Origin: Paguma larvata | Lineage: Eukaryota; Chordata; Mammalia; Carnivora; Viverridae | Length of the DNA: 64,000 nucleotides | Assembly: GCA_030068075.1 (NCBI GenBank) | Contig: CM057834.1 | Location: 90,847,119-90,911,118 of the forward strand | Direction: 5' to 3' | In this document: positions 23,821-35,248 of the stretch, piece by piece | Position numbering within the stretch: position 1 is the stretch's first letter | How the letters are laid out: each line of letters opens with the position of its first letter | The notes under the pieces: model-generated | Seen by the model: only the letters and a program-made list of their open reading frames with translations | Told to the model about the DNA's origin: nothing | Databases searched by the model: none | Translations under genes and position numbers: made by a program

Positions 23821-24089
23821 TGACTCTAGTCTCTTTAATGTTTATAAGATGAAAAAAAATGAATTGCTGGCCCCAAGAAATGGAGTTCACTCAGGAAGCT
23901 TTTGAGAGTCTACCAACTCAGATATTTCTTTTAAAATACTCCTGCCATATCTTAAGAACGCAAAAACAGTGGCAATGAGGGATAATAACTACCAAGAGTC
24001 TATTTGGGCAAGTGTAAACCACATCGCTGAGCAGTAGTTTGTCAAAAGTTGGTCAGATGATTAGCAATTTTTCTAATGGCCAAGTGTCT

Positions 24090-24142
24090 CGTGTGTGTGT
24101 GTGTGTGTGTGCGCGTGCGTGCGCGCGCGCGCGCGCGCACAC
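24090..24142. repeat. Alternating GT/GC tract (Z-DNA-type)
   Basis: About eleven GT units pass into GC units and then CACACA. The whole 50-base tract is strict purine-pyrimidine alternation with a GC-only core, the classic left-handed DNA-forming pattern. Confidence 0.9.
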
Positions 24143-25290
24143 AGGTGGTGCAGTTAGCTTCCATTAGTTACTTAAAAGATCTATAGAATTCAGGTTTGCC
24201 TAGGTTTACTGAGGCCACCCAAAGGTCATCGTAATACTTGGAATAAAGATTTCTGTATTTTGAACTATAGCTGTAAAGCATATTCATAATTGATAGATGA
24301 GGCTTTTTTCCAGGACATTTTCCTTCCAGTTTACTGCTTTTTATTTAAAATCATACATACTTTCTTAAAGGGGTACAAAGTAGTGAAATTCATGAGGATT
24401 CTGCCTGGGAGTTTTCATACATGCCCCTGAATATACCTTCTATATGGTGTATGAATTCATGAGCACACACTTCCATCCACAGGCACACTCAGAAAACACT
24501 TGTCATTCCAAAACTGTGTTCTCTGCATATTATTTTTCATTAGTTCATGATAGGTTCAACTGATTTTAAACGAAAGCCTATTCATGTTCATATAAAATAT
24601 TGAATATTCAAGAAATTTGTGTCTGAAATGTGAAATGCATTTTTATTTTGCCCCATGCTGTGAAATATTGGGATTTCCTAAATTTCAAATTGCCATCCAG
24701 TTGATTAAATCACCTACTTTTACCCTGATTCCTGTCCTTTGTTTTTTTCTGGCCCCACACCTCGAGGTCTTGCTATCTCCATTCTACTGCAGTCATTCTA
24801 GGGTGAATCAGGTGTTTTAATGATAAGCCTTTCCTTATTGATTAGGTCATAAATTCTTCCATTTTGGGGCATTTTTACTTCTTTATATGTTCTGGACTTG
24901 AGTTTTTCTTGGATGAGTTTTCCTTCTCACCATCTCATCTCACTCCTCAATTTGTAAAGGAAAAGGTAAGTCTGTCTGTCTCTCCAGCTGTCTACCTATC
25001 TATCTGCCTATCTAGCCATCTAATCGAGATCTCATCATCATCTGTTTATCTAACTGAGACGGGGTTGTTTGTCACACAACTAATTTTTGGAGCATGCAAA
25101 TACTTTTCTAATTATCCTGTCAATTTCGCCTAAACTCCAATCCTGTATATGCCTGGTTCCAAAGACTATTTTAAGTTAGTCTACCAAGAATTTCAGATGT
25201 CACATTCACCTTCTTCTCTTGAATTCCCACCAACCACTGCTCATTTCCTTTCTGGTTCTTTATTCTGTGTACATGAGCTGGGGCTAATGT
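24143..25290. other. Unassigned intergenic sequence
   Basis: No gene was recognised. An AATAAA near 24242 could serve the upstream protease transcript. A degenerate TATC/TGTC run lies at 24970-25015. Confidence 0.35.
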
Positions 25291-25305
25291 TCCATGACCT
25301 TCTCT

Positions 25306-26346
25306 CTCTCTTTTCTCAAATAATTGATTGTCAAATTGGTTTCATACAACACTCAGTGCTCATCCCAACTGGTGCCCTCCTCTGTGCCTGTCACCCACTC
25401 TCCTCCCTCCCCCACCTTCCTCACCCCTCAGTTTGTTCTTAGTCTTTGAGAGTCTCTTATGTTTTGTCTTCTCTCTCTTTGTATCTTTTTTCCTTTTCCC
25501 TTTTCCCCTCCTCCATGGTTTTCTACTACCACCTATGCATGGATCTGTCTTTCTCTGACTGACTTATTTCACTCAGCGTAATACCTTCCAGTTCCATCCA
25601 TGTTGCTATGCATGGCCAGATTTCATTCTTCCTCATTGCCACGTTGTATTCCATTATATATATACCACATCTTCTTTATCCATTCACCCATTGATGGACA
25701 CTTAGTCTCTTTCCATGATTTGGCTATTGTCGAAAGTGCTGCTATGAACATTGGGGTACACGTGACCCTATGCATCAGCACTCCTGTGTCTCTTGGGTAG
25801 ATTCCTAGCATTGCTATTGCTGGGTCATAGGGTAGCTCTATTTTCATTTTTTTGAGGAACCTCCACACCGTTTTCCAGAGAAGCTGCACTAGTTTGCATT
25901 CCCACCAACAGTGTAGGAGGGTGCCTGCTTCTCCACATCTTCACCAGCATCTATAGTTTCCTGATTTATTCATTTTAGCCACTCTAACCAGTGTGAGGTG
26001 GTATTTCAGTGTGGTTTTGATTTGTATATCCCTGATGATGAGTGACATTGAGCATCGTTTCATGTGTCTATTGGCCTCTGGATGTCATCTTTGGAGAAGA
26101 TATTCGTATCTTCCACCCATTTCTTCACTGAATTATTTGTTTTTCAGATGTGGAGTTTGGTAAGTTCTCTATAGATTTTAGACACTAGTCCTTTATCCAA
26201 TATGTCATTTGCAATTATCCTTTCCCAATTCCGTCGGTTGTCTATTAGTTTTGTTGGTTGTTTCTTTTGCTGTGCAGAAGCTTTTTATCTTGATGAGGTC
26301 CCAATAGTTCATTTTTGCTTTTAATTCCCTCGTCTTTGGAGATGTG
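25306..26346 (-). mobile_element. 5'-truncated L1 (antisense)
   Basis: About 1.04 kb of antisense L1 3' region and ORF2 end, starting with the carnivore L1 3' UTR text TTGATTGTCAAATTGGTTTC. The reversed ORF2 C-terminal frame at 25623-25889 contains [17 protein letters not shown]. The flanking duplication is TCCATGACCTTCTCT (25291-25305 and 26347-26361). Confidence 0.9.
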
Positions 26347-26361
26347 TCCATGACCTTCTCT

Positions 26362-27589
26362 GTAGCTTAAGTGCATTGCATTAAAATGGATCCCTGATAT
26401 CAACCAACAGATTTCTCCACTTATAGTAAGTGGAGAATAGGGACAGGAGTGGTTGCCCTGTTTGGTCAAGTGGATAGCTCTTCTCTGTACTCTGGTTCCC
26501 CATCTTGTCTCCAACCTTGTGATTCAATCATGTCTGACCTTCAGCTCAGGAGGAGAGGGATCACCTCTTAGGTACATAATTTTATTTATATATTACTTCA
26601 AAGATCCTTTCTGAATTCATGTGTATATGTTACATATTTGGCTTCTATTTGCCTCTCATTTATTTATTCATCTTAGACCCATTCCACCTTCCTGGGCAGT
26701 TCATTAGGAGGTCTGTTTATGGGTCTTTATTTCTATTGGTTCCCTGGGTAATCATTGTAACCTCACCATACTTGCCTACCACTTAATGCTTCTGGCATCA
26801 CACATTTTCTTCCTCAGTCCATGTCCTTCTTTGGAAGTTTGTAGGACATTGATATCAGTTTCAGTAGACTGAAACTGGTTCAGTTCTTAGCCTAGAATTG
26901 ACAAACTATAAATTTGGAAAATCAATAAGCTTTGATTTTTAGATTTTCTTTATGTATAAAACAAAAGAGTTAGATTTGATGAACTCAGTAGTGGACACTG
27001 GACTGCCCTCACAGGGTTCATTCCACCCCGCCTCTGTTAGGTCACAGTCATCCCCTAGGTCTGCTTGATTAAACTTATCAGTGAGCTCCCTGTGTCTGGC
27101 TCAGGGATGGATATATGATGCAATTTAGCTTATTAAACATAAGTATCTCGATGTTCAGTGTTGAGATAACATTGTAATGAGCTATGTTGAGACCTTGTGT
27201 CTGTGAGGCAGGTGAATTAAGACATCAGAGTTGCTGCTATCAGGGAAGCTGCCTAAGGATGATGTGTATTCACAGAGGAGGTTGAAACAAGAGAAAGTCC
27301 CAGAAATATAGCTGAAGTCCTGATTAAACCATTCCATAATTTAAGTCTTTTCTCTGGATATTTTTAGTTATATAATCGACGACTAAATTCCTTTCAAAGT
27401 TTAAGACAATTTGAGTTGGGCTTTCTGTTGCTGTAATTAAAAACATCTCCACTGATACAGTTTCCAAGTCCCTTCTGTCTCTGCCATCAATCTAGACTAA
27501 TGTGTGCTAAGTGCTTTATATACTAATTTTTATTAATTTTCAGGAATACCTGTGGGCTCATTTTAATTAGACACAAACATTCTACATCT
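26362..27589. other. Unassigned intergenic sequence
   Basis: No gene and no repeat that I can name with confidence. Open frames are short. Confidence 0.4.
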
Positions 27590-28131
27590 TCTCAAATTTT
27601 TAGTTTTATTCATTATAGTCAGACAATACACTTTGAATGATTTCAGTCTTTGTAACTTTGTTGAGACTTGCGGCCCAATGTATGGCTGATCTTGGATAAT
27701 GTTCCATGTGTACTTGAGAAGAACATGTATTCTGCTTTTGTTGGGTGGAGTTAATTCTGCCTAGGTAGTTTATTTTGTTGTTCAAATTTTCTATTTCCTT
27801 ATTAATCTTCTGTTTAGATGTTTTACTGAAAATGACATGTTGAAGTTCTTCCTTCAATTCTGTTAATATTTGCTTCATATAATGCGGGTCTTCGTTGTTT
27901 GGAACATATATTATTATAGTCATTGTTTTTTTTTTTTGCTAAATAGAATTTTTTATTAATGTATAATGTCTTTTGTCTCTTGTAACAGTTTTTGACTCAA
28001 ATTCTATTTTGAGTAGACATTGGAATAGTTACTTTAGCCCTCTTTTGGTTAGTATTTGTATGGAGTATCTTCTTCCATCTGTTCACCTCCAATCTGTTTG
28101 TATCTTTGGATCTAAAGTGAGTTTCATGTAG

Positions 28132-30100
28132 CTTGTGAAAGAAATTGAAGAAGACACAAAGAAATTGAAAAACATTCCATGCTCATGGATCAGAATAACA
28201 AATATTGTTAAAATTTCGATACTATCCAAAGAAATCAACACATTCAGTGAAATCTGTATCAAAATAGCACCAGCATTCTTCACATTTGCTGGAGCAAACA
28301 ATCCTAAAATTTGTATGGAACCACAAAACACCCCAAATAGCCAAAGTAATGTTGAAAAAGAAAACTAAAGCTGGAGGCATCCAAATTCCAGAATTTAACC
28401 TGTATTAAATGCTGTAATCATCAAGACAGAATGGTATTGGCACAAACAGAGACACATAGGTCAATGGAATAGAATAGAAAACCCAGACATGGACCCACAA
28501 ATACATGGCCAATTAATCTTCAACAAAGCGGGAAAGAGTATCCAATGGAAAAAAGACAGTCTCTTTAGCAAATAGTGCTGGGAGAACTGGACAGCAGCAC
28601 ACAGAAGAATGAAACTAGACCACTCTCTTACACCATACACAAAAATAAATGCAAAATGGATGAAAGACCTAAATGTGAGACAGGAAACCATCAAAATCCT
28701 AGAGGAGAAAACAGGCAGCAACCTCTTTGATCTTGGCTGCAGCAATTTCTTACTTGACATATTTCCAGAGGCAAGGGAAACAAAAACAAAAATGAGCTAT
28801 TGGGACCTCATCAAGATAAAAAACTTCTAGGGGTGCCTGGGTGGCTCAGTTGGTTAAGCATCCCACTTCAGCTCAGGTCATGATCTCACAGTTTGTGAGC
28901 TTGGGCCCCATGTCAGTCTCTGTGCTGACAGCTAAAAGCCTGGAGCTGGTTCAGATTATGTGTGTGTCTCTCTCTCTGCCCCTCCACCTCTCTCTCAAAA
29001 ATAAACATTAAAAAATTTTTAAAAAGGATAAAAAGCTTCTGCACAGTGAAGGAAACAACCAATAAAACTAAAAGGCAAACAACAGAATGGGAGAAGACAT
29101 TTGCAAATGACATAGCCATAAAGGGTTAGTATCCAAAATCTATAAAGAACTTATCAAACTCAACACCCAAAAAAACCCCACAAATAATCCAGTGAAGAAA
29201 TGGGCTGAAGACATGAATAGACATTTTTCCAAAGAAGACATCCAGATAGCTAACAGACACATGAAAAGATGCTCAGAATCACTCATCATCAGGGAAATAG
29301 AAATTGAAGCCACAATGGGATACCACCTCACATCTGTCAGAATGTCTAAAATTAACAACTCAGGAAACAACAGATGTTGATGGGGCTGTGGAGAAAGGGG
29401 ATCTTTATTGCACAGTTCATGGGAATGCAAACTAGTGCAGCCACTCTGGGAAACAATGTGGATGTTCCTCAAAAAATTAAAAATAGAATTACCCTATGAC
29501 TCAGCAATTGCACTACTAGGAATTTATTCAAAGGATACAAACATACTGATTTGAAGGGGCACATGCATCCCAATGTTTATAGCAGCACTATCAATAATAG
29601 CCAAATCATGGAAAGATCCCAAATGTCCATCAACTGATGAATGGATTAGAAGATGTGGTATATATATACACACACATATAGACAATGGAATACTACTTGG
29701 GAATGACAAAGAATGAAATCTTGCCATTTGCAACAACATGATGGTATTGGAGAGGATATTATGCTGAGTGAAATAAGTCAGAGAAAGAAAGATACCACAC
29801 GATTTCATTCATCTGTAGAATTTGAGAAACTTAACAGATGAACATAGGGGAAGGGAAGGAAAAACAAGATAAAAAGAAAGAGGGAGGCAAACCATAAGAT
29901 ATTCTTAAATACAGAGAACAAATTGAGGTTTGATGAGAGGGGTGGGTGGGAGGATGAGTTAAATGGGATACGGGCTTCAAGGAGGGCGCTTTTTGGGATC
30001 AGCTCTGGGTATCGTACATAAGAGATAAATCACTGGGTTCTACTCTGAAGCCAAGACTACACTGTATGTTAACTAACTTGAGAATAAAAAATAAATAAAT
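28132..30100 (+). mobile_element. 5'-truncated L1 (sense) nested in an antisense L1
   Basis: This is a 2-kb insert with ORF2 3' half and 3' UTR ending in AATAAATAAATAAA. It is flanked by an 18-base perfect duplication, AAAGTGAGTTTCATGTAG (28114-28131 and 30101-30118). Frames are broken by stops. It was later hit by the SINE at 28830. Confidence 0.95.
28830..29025 (+). mobile_element. CAN/SINEC SINE (sense) nested in a nested L1
   Basis: It opens GGGGTGCCTGGGTGGCTCAG and ends TCTCTCAAAAATAAACATT plus A-rich tail. It is flanked by GATAAAAAACTTCT and GATAAAAAGCTTCT. Confidence 0.93.
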
Positions 30101-32145
30101 AAAGTGAGTTTCATGTAGACAGCATACACATAGACTTATTAAAAAAAAAATTCCCTGCCAATATGTCCATTTTGATTGAAGAGTTTAAACCACTTTACAT
30201 TGAAAGTAGTTACTGATAAGGAAGGACTTCTGCCATTTTGCTCTTTGTTTTGTGCAAGTCTTAGACATTTTTGTCTTTCATTTTCTTCATTCCTCCATTT
30301 CTTTCCATTGCTGTCTTCTGGTTTGTTGTGTTGAGTTTTTTTGTAGTAAATTAATTCCCTTAGTTTTTCCTTTTGTGTATATATTTTTATTATTTTCTTT
30401 CTGTGATAAATTTATCGTAAATTTATAACATGTAGTTTGAATTGATACCAACTTTAGTAGCACACAAAAACTCTGTTCTATATAGCACTATTCCTCTTTT
30501 TTATGTCGTTACAAGTTGCATCATTATACATTATTTGCCCAATAAAATGGATTTACAATATTTTATGCATTTATATTTTAAATTATATATAAAATAAAAT
30601 GTGGATTTACAAAAACCAAAAATACAATGAAACTGGCTTTCATATTAGTCCATTAGTTACCTTTAATGGAGATCTTTATATCTTTATTTTCAAGTTACTT
30701 TCTATTGTTCTTTGGTTTCAAACTGAAGGATTTCCTTTAGCATTTCATTTAAGACAAGTCTACTGGTAGCAAACTCCCTCAGCTTTTGTTTATCTGGGAT
30801 TACCTTCATTTCACCCTCATTTTTGAAGGACAGTTTTGCTGGATTCAGAATTTTTTGGTTGACATTTTTTTCTTTCAGCACTTTAAATATGCCAGCCCAC
30901 TGCCCTGTGTCCTATATTATTTTTTATGAAAAATTGGCTATTAATCTCCTGAGGATTCCTTATATCTGACAAGGTGCTGCTCTCTTGCTGCTTTCAGGAT
31001 TGTCCCTTTGTCATGGTCTTTCCACTGGTTTAATGTGCCGTGGTGTGGATCTGAGCTTATCCTACTTGAAGCAAAAGATTACGATCTTCTCAGGTCTTTG
31101 GTCTTTTCTGAGTATGCATCTTGCCCTGAACATGTGTGTGGTGTTCTGAATTCCACAGTGTATACAGCTGCTTTTAAATTCCTTAATTTTCTAAAGACAC
31201 TTTCTCCAACGTTCCCTCTGAGGCTTTAAATGGTCTATTGTATGTCTCGACAATAACTTTTTCGATACATCTGCTCTGCTTCCTCAGGGACTGAGATCCC
31301 ACAATGAGAATGCAGATTGCCATTTTCAAGACTTCTTCCAGGCTGGGAAGAGTGTGGGCAAGGGTAAATGGAAATACCACAAAGCTTTCCTAGCATTTTT
31401 AAATTGTCTTTTTCTTGAACCAATGTTTCCATGGTTGCTATAAATCTTTGAATGTTTTGCAGAGTTCTGACCAAGTTAGTTCTGATAGTTTCTGCTTCTT
31501 CTCCATTGTTTCTATGGGGGAACAAGAGCTTAGAGTGCCTGTCCACCATTTTGCTCACATTATTGGTTATCTCTGGCTTGTGAGTTTTTGATATATATCT
31601 TGGATTGTCTGTGGTGTCTCCCACTTGGGGGTATCTAGGCTCTGTAGGGCAGATGTAATCAGGGAGATGCACAGAAGAGATCAGAGGCTGGTTTGAACTG
31701 TTTTGTGGTAACCGGGACTTGGGGCCTGGGAGGAAGGCAGCCTGGGGGCTGAGAAACTTCTGACATTGGAGATTTCAAGTTTGGGCATTAAAAAAACTTT
31801 CAAAAGTTCTAAAATTTGATTAGCCTCAGGGGAGAAGGGCTGAAAGTTTCTCTAGGTTTCCCTTGACTGCATCAGATTCAGTTCCTCAGTGTATAACCAT
31901 CCTTGGGGACAATGAAGAGTAGGAAAGAAGGAGAGAGAAAGTCAGAGGGAGACGGTTGGGCTTCCACAGCACTATTATTACTGGACTTTTCCCTAAGTGC
32001 TCTTGTGAAGACAGTTTGCTCTTGCCCTGAGAGTGAGAACAGCAGCAGCTTGCTTTGGGCCACAGAGCACTAAACAGGCAGGAGTTAGCCCGGGCTGATC
32101 CCTGGAGAGCCATAGAACATTCCAGTTCAGTCTCTTTCTCTGGAG

Positions 32146-32151
32146 GTGAGT
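32146..32151 (+). promoter_or_regulatory. Candidate splice donor of a noncoding OR9A leader exon
   Basis: CTGGAG followed by GTGAGT lies about 2.1 kb before the acceptor at 34273. The matching place in duplicon B (CTAGAG then GTGAGT at 52587) keeps the donor. OR genes usually splice short 5' noncoding exons to the coding exon, so conservation of the pair is suggestive only. Confidence 0.35.
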
Positions 32152-32562
32152 GTCTGCCAGGGTTCCCCTCTGTGAAGGAGAAAGCGACAGAGGATCAACA
32201 TGGTAAGTTCTGGGCCTAGATGAGCTCTAGAACAAGGACAGCTACAGCAGATGGATGGCCTCATCTTCAAATCCACCCTGCACAGCAGAGAGCAGATTCA
32301 GTTCTTCCCTGACTCAGTGCTGGGGATAGGCACAGACCCTTGCTCTTGTCAGGACACTCTTCCTTCGTTTCTTTCTATCCAGTCCTGGCTAAACAAAAAT
32401 TATGGAAGGAGACTTCTGCTAATAAGTCTGTTCTTGATCCTTGTTACCCAATTGTCATTTCCAAAGGGATCTCCAGAGAGAGGGCTGCATGTTGACAGGG
32501 CAGCATTTCAGCAAAGACCAAAAGGAGAGGAAGCAGAGTTTGCTTCAACAATTGGCCACAGC

Positions 32563-32765
32563 TGGGGGCACCTGGGTGGCTCCGTTGGTTGAATTCACAA
32601 CTCTTGATTTTGGCTCAGGTCATGATCCCAGGGTGGGATTGAGTCCCATGTCAGGCTCCGTGCTGAGTGTTGAGCCTGCTTAGGATTCTGTCTCTTTCTC
32701 TCCTCCTCTGCCCCTCTGCCCCACTCGCTTGCTCTCTCAAAAAAAAAAGAAAAAAAAAATCCAAG
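32563..32765 (+). mobile_element. CAN/SINEC SINE (sense) in OR9A duplicon A
   Basis: The pol III head GGGGGCACCTGGGTGGCTCC is followed by a CT-rich part and an A tail. Flanks are ATTGGCCACAGC (32551-32562) and ATTGGCCATAGC (32766-32777). It is absent from duplicon B. Confidence 0.9.
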
Positions 32766-34270
32766 ATTGGCCATAGCCAGGATTAAATAAGCTTTGTTCA
32801 TAGAGTTAGTTCTTAATTGATTGATTCATTGATTTATTCATTTAAAAATATTAATTGGATGTCAGAAACAGTAAACAAGCATGACAAAGTTTCTGCTTTA
32901 ATGGTGCTTACATTGTAATTGGAGACAGTAAACAAAAAGTAAAAACACAATTTTAGATGAGGAGAGCAAAGGAGATAAATAGATTCTGGTGAGCTGATAG
33001 AGAGTAAAGGGTGGAATGTGTTTTTTTAAGAAAGGGTAATGAGGAAAGGCTCCCTGAGCTTGGGTTACTTGAGCAAAGACCTGAAGGAAATGACGGATGT
33101 ATCCCAGATATTGTAAGGGGCTTGGGACCTTGGGTCTGTCTTATCTTAGTGACAGCTGAATTTTTTTCATTTGATTTTGGAGTTAAATACTATTTGTTGT
33201 CTCTGAGAAGACTCTTCTTACTTTCTGTCGGATTGATACCATGACCACTTATATGTAGGGCTCAGGCTGAGCCCAGAGTTCACATTTGGTGGCTTTTACT
33301 CCCTGCTGGATCTAGAGTTTTGAGCTCTCATGAAGGCAAGGGGTGTTGAAATTGGACCTTTAGCCCCTTGTCTGCCAGTTCCAACATGAGGTGATATGGG
33401 ACAGGTGGAGGTTGAGGATGGCAGTTCCTCCCATGCCCTCCTCTAGGCCCTCTCCTATCAGTCTGGTGGATTGTTGGGATTAGGGTTGGGAGAGAAAGGC
33501 CTCTGATTGATTAAGCTCAGGTGCCATTTAGTCTGTCACCTATGAGAGGACACATTTACTGGGGAGAAAAGCAAGGCAGGCTTCCCTTTCCAAGAATAGA
33601 GAGAATTCACTCAGGTAGCTAGCTGACCTGTAGACTGAGAAATACTCAGGCCTTGCCCTCAAGATCTTACAGAAAATCCTCAAAGAGTTGTCCATACCCA
33701 TGCCTAGCAGTGATACCAATGATGATACAGGTAAAACAAAAAGATTTCAAATGAATCTAGGGCAAATAGACCATATATCTTGGAGAAGCAAAGTAAACAC
33801 GTAGCCACTTTGGGTAGGACTGGGCATAAAGACTTTATAGTCTGGAGCAGGACTCACAGGACAGAATATATTTGGTGGACTGCATAGTTTAGGACATTCA
33901 CGATGTAAGTGGGTTAGTGGTAAAAAGGAACACTCTGGTCAGGGAGGCAGACTCGGTGGCTATTTACAGCACAATGGAAGGCAGGGAGACATATGGAATG
34001 AGAGATGCAGGTGGTACACACTGAGCATGGGGCTGGCTGTCTTGCCTACGGTATGCCATTGTTGACTGGGCTCACCTTCCTTGCTAGATTTAATTTTCTT
34101 CATATATCGTGATTGTTCTTTTAAAAGATTAATACTGATCATGTAGAGGGAACAGTAGAACATGAACCCTTCCTAGTCATGTCGTGGAGTCTGTGAACAG
34201 GAGGGGGGTATTTTCTTTACCTGAAACTTTATTTTGGGATCAGAAGCAGTGTGATCTCTTTTTTACTCTC
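32766..34270. other. OR9A upstream region, ancient repeat at about 32840-33110
   Basis: 32840-33110 looks like an ancient repeat (GCTTACATTGTAATTGGAGACAG, then AAAGGCTCCCTGAGCTTGGG and GAGCAAAGACCTGAAGGAA). 33250-34140 is unassigned. 34140-34270 aligns with the segment before the copy B receptor. Confidence 0.4.
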
Positions 34271-34303
34271 TAGGTTTCACAAGGAACAACCTCTCAGGAC
34301 TAA

Positions 34304-35248
34304 ATGTTGGGAAATCACTCCAGTGCCACTGAATTCTATCTCTTAGGCTTCCCTGGCTCCCCAGAACTACACCATATCCTATTTGCTACCTTCTTCTTCT
34401 TCTACTCAGTGACAGTCATGGGGAACATGGTCATCATTGTGATTGTCTGTGTTGATAAACGTCTGCAGTCCCCCATGTATTTCTTCCTTGGCCACCTCTC
34501 TGTCCTAGAAATCTCGATTATATCTACTGCTGTTCCCTTGATGCTCTGGGGGCTGCTGCTTCCTGGGATACAGGAAATATCTTTGACAGCATGTAGTGCA
34601 CAATTATATCTGTACCTTTCTTTGGGTACATCGGAATTTATATTAATGGCTGCGATGGCTGTGGACCGTTACGTGGCTGTTTGTAACCCTTTGAGGTACA
34701 ACGTCATTATGAACAGCCATACCTGCATCTGGGTGGTCATCGTGTCATGGGTGTTTGGGTTCCTCTTTCAAATCTGGCCAGTCTATGCCACGTTTCAGCT
34801 TACCTTCTGCAAATCAAATGTGATAGACCATTTTTTATGTGACCGAGGGCAATTGTTTAAACTATCCTGTGATGACAGCCGTTTCACACAGTTTATTCTT
34901 TTTTTAATGGCTGTTTTCATTATCATTGGTGCTTTGATCCCTACAATCATCTCCTATACCTACATCGTTTCCACCATCCTCAAGATCCCCTCAGCCTCGG
35001 GCCGGAGGAAAGCTTTCTCTACATGTGCCTCTCACTTCACCTTTGTCGTGATTGGCTGTGGCAGCTGCTTGTTCCTCTATGTGAAACCCATGCAAACGCA
35101 GGCAGCGGAGTACAACAGGGTCGCGTCACTGATGGTTTTAGTGGTGACCCCTTTCCTGAACCCATTCATCTTCACCCTCCGGAATGACAAATTCATAGAG
35201 GCCTTTCGAGATGTCATGAAACGCTGCTCTCAACTCCTCAAGGATTAG
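34304..35248 (+). CDS. Olfactory receptor family 9 subfamily A (OR9A4/OR9A2-like), intact
   Basis: A single-exon frame encodes 314 residues, the normal class II odorant receptor length. It is a seven-helix GPCR of the olfactory cilium expected to couple to Golf. Visible motifs are an N-glycosylation site NHSS at residues 4-7, GN in helix 1, SPMYFFLGHLS in helix 2, the conserved Cys of loop 1, MAVDRYVAVCNPLRY after helix 3, RRKAFSTCASHFTFV at helix 6 and NPFIFTLRN in helix 7. The protein closely resembles OR9A4 and OR9A2 as remembered, including MLWGLLLPG and QIWPVY. A pyrimidine-rich acceptor (CTCTCTAG) ends at 34273, 30 bases before the ATG, as expected where a noncoding upstream exon is spliced to the coding exon. 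Whether it is the orthologue of OR9A4, OR9A2 or another paralogue cannot be settled here. The ligand is unknown. Confidence 0.93.
   Translation: MLGNHSSATEFYLLGFPGSPELHHILFATFFFFYSVTVMGNMVIIVIVCVDKRLQSPMYFFLGHLSVLEISIISTAVPLMLWGLLLPGIQEISLTACSAQLYLYLSLGTSEFILMAAMAVDRYVAVCNPLRYNVIMNSHTCIWVVIVSWVFGFLFQIWPVYATFQLTFCKSNVIDHFLCDRGQLFKLSCDDSRFTQFILFLMAVFIIIGALIPTIISYTYIVSTILKIPSASGRRKAFSTCASHFTFVVIGCGSCLFLYVKPMQTQAAEYNRVASLMVLVVTPFLNPFIFTLRNDKFIEAFRDVMKRCSQLLKD

Larger units (their letters stand above)
27590..31550 (-). mobile_element. Old L1 (antisense) host, interrupted by a younger L1
   Basis: Antisense L1 text runs from 27590 to 28113 (for example GTGTACTTGAGAAGAACATG, then TATTCTGC) and resumes at 30119 after the younger element. 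It goes on through TAACATGTAGTTTGAATTG and TTTCATTTAAGACAAGTCTAC toward the 5' side. The stretch 31230-31550 is probably its diverged upstream end. Confidence 0.65.
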
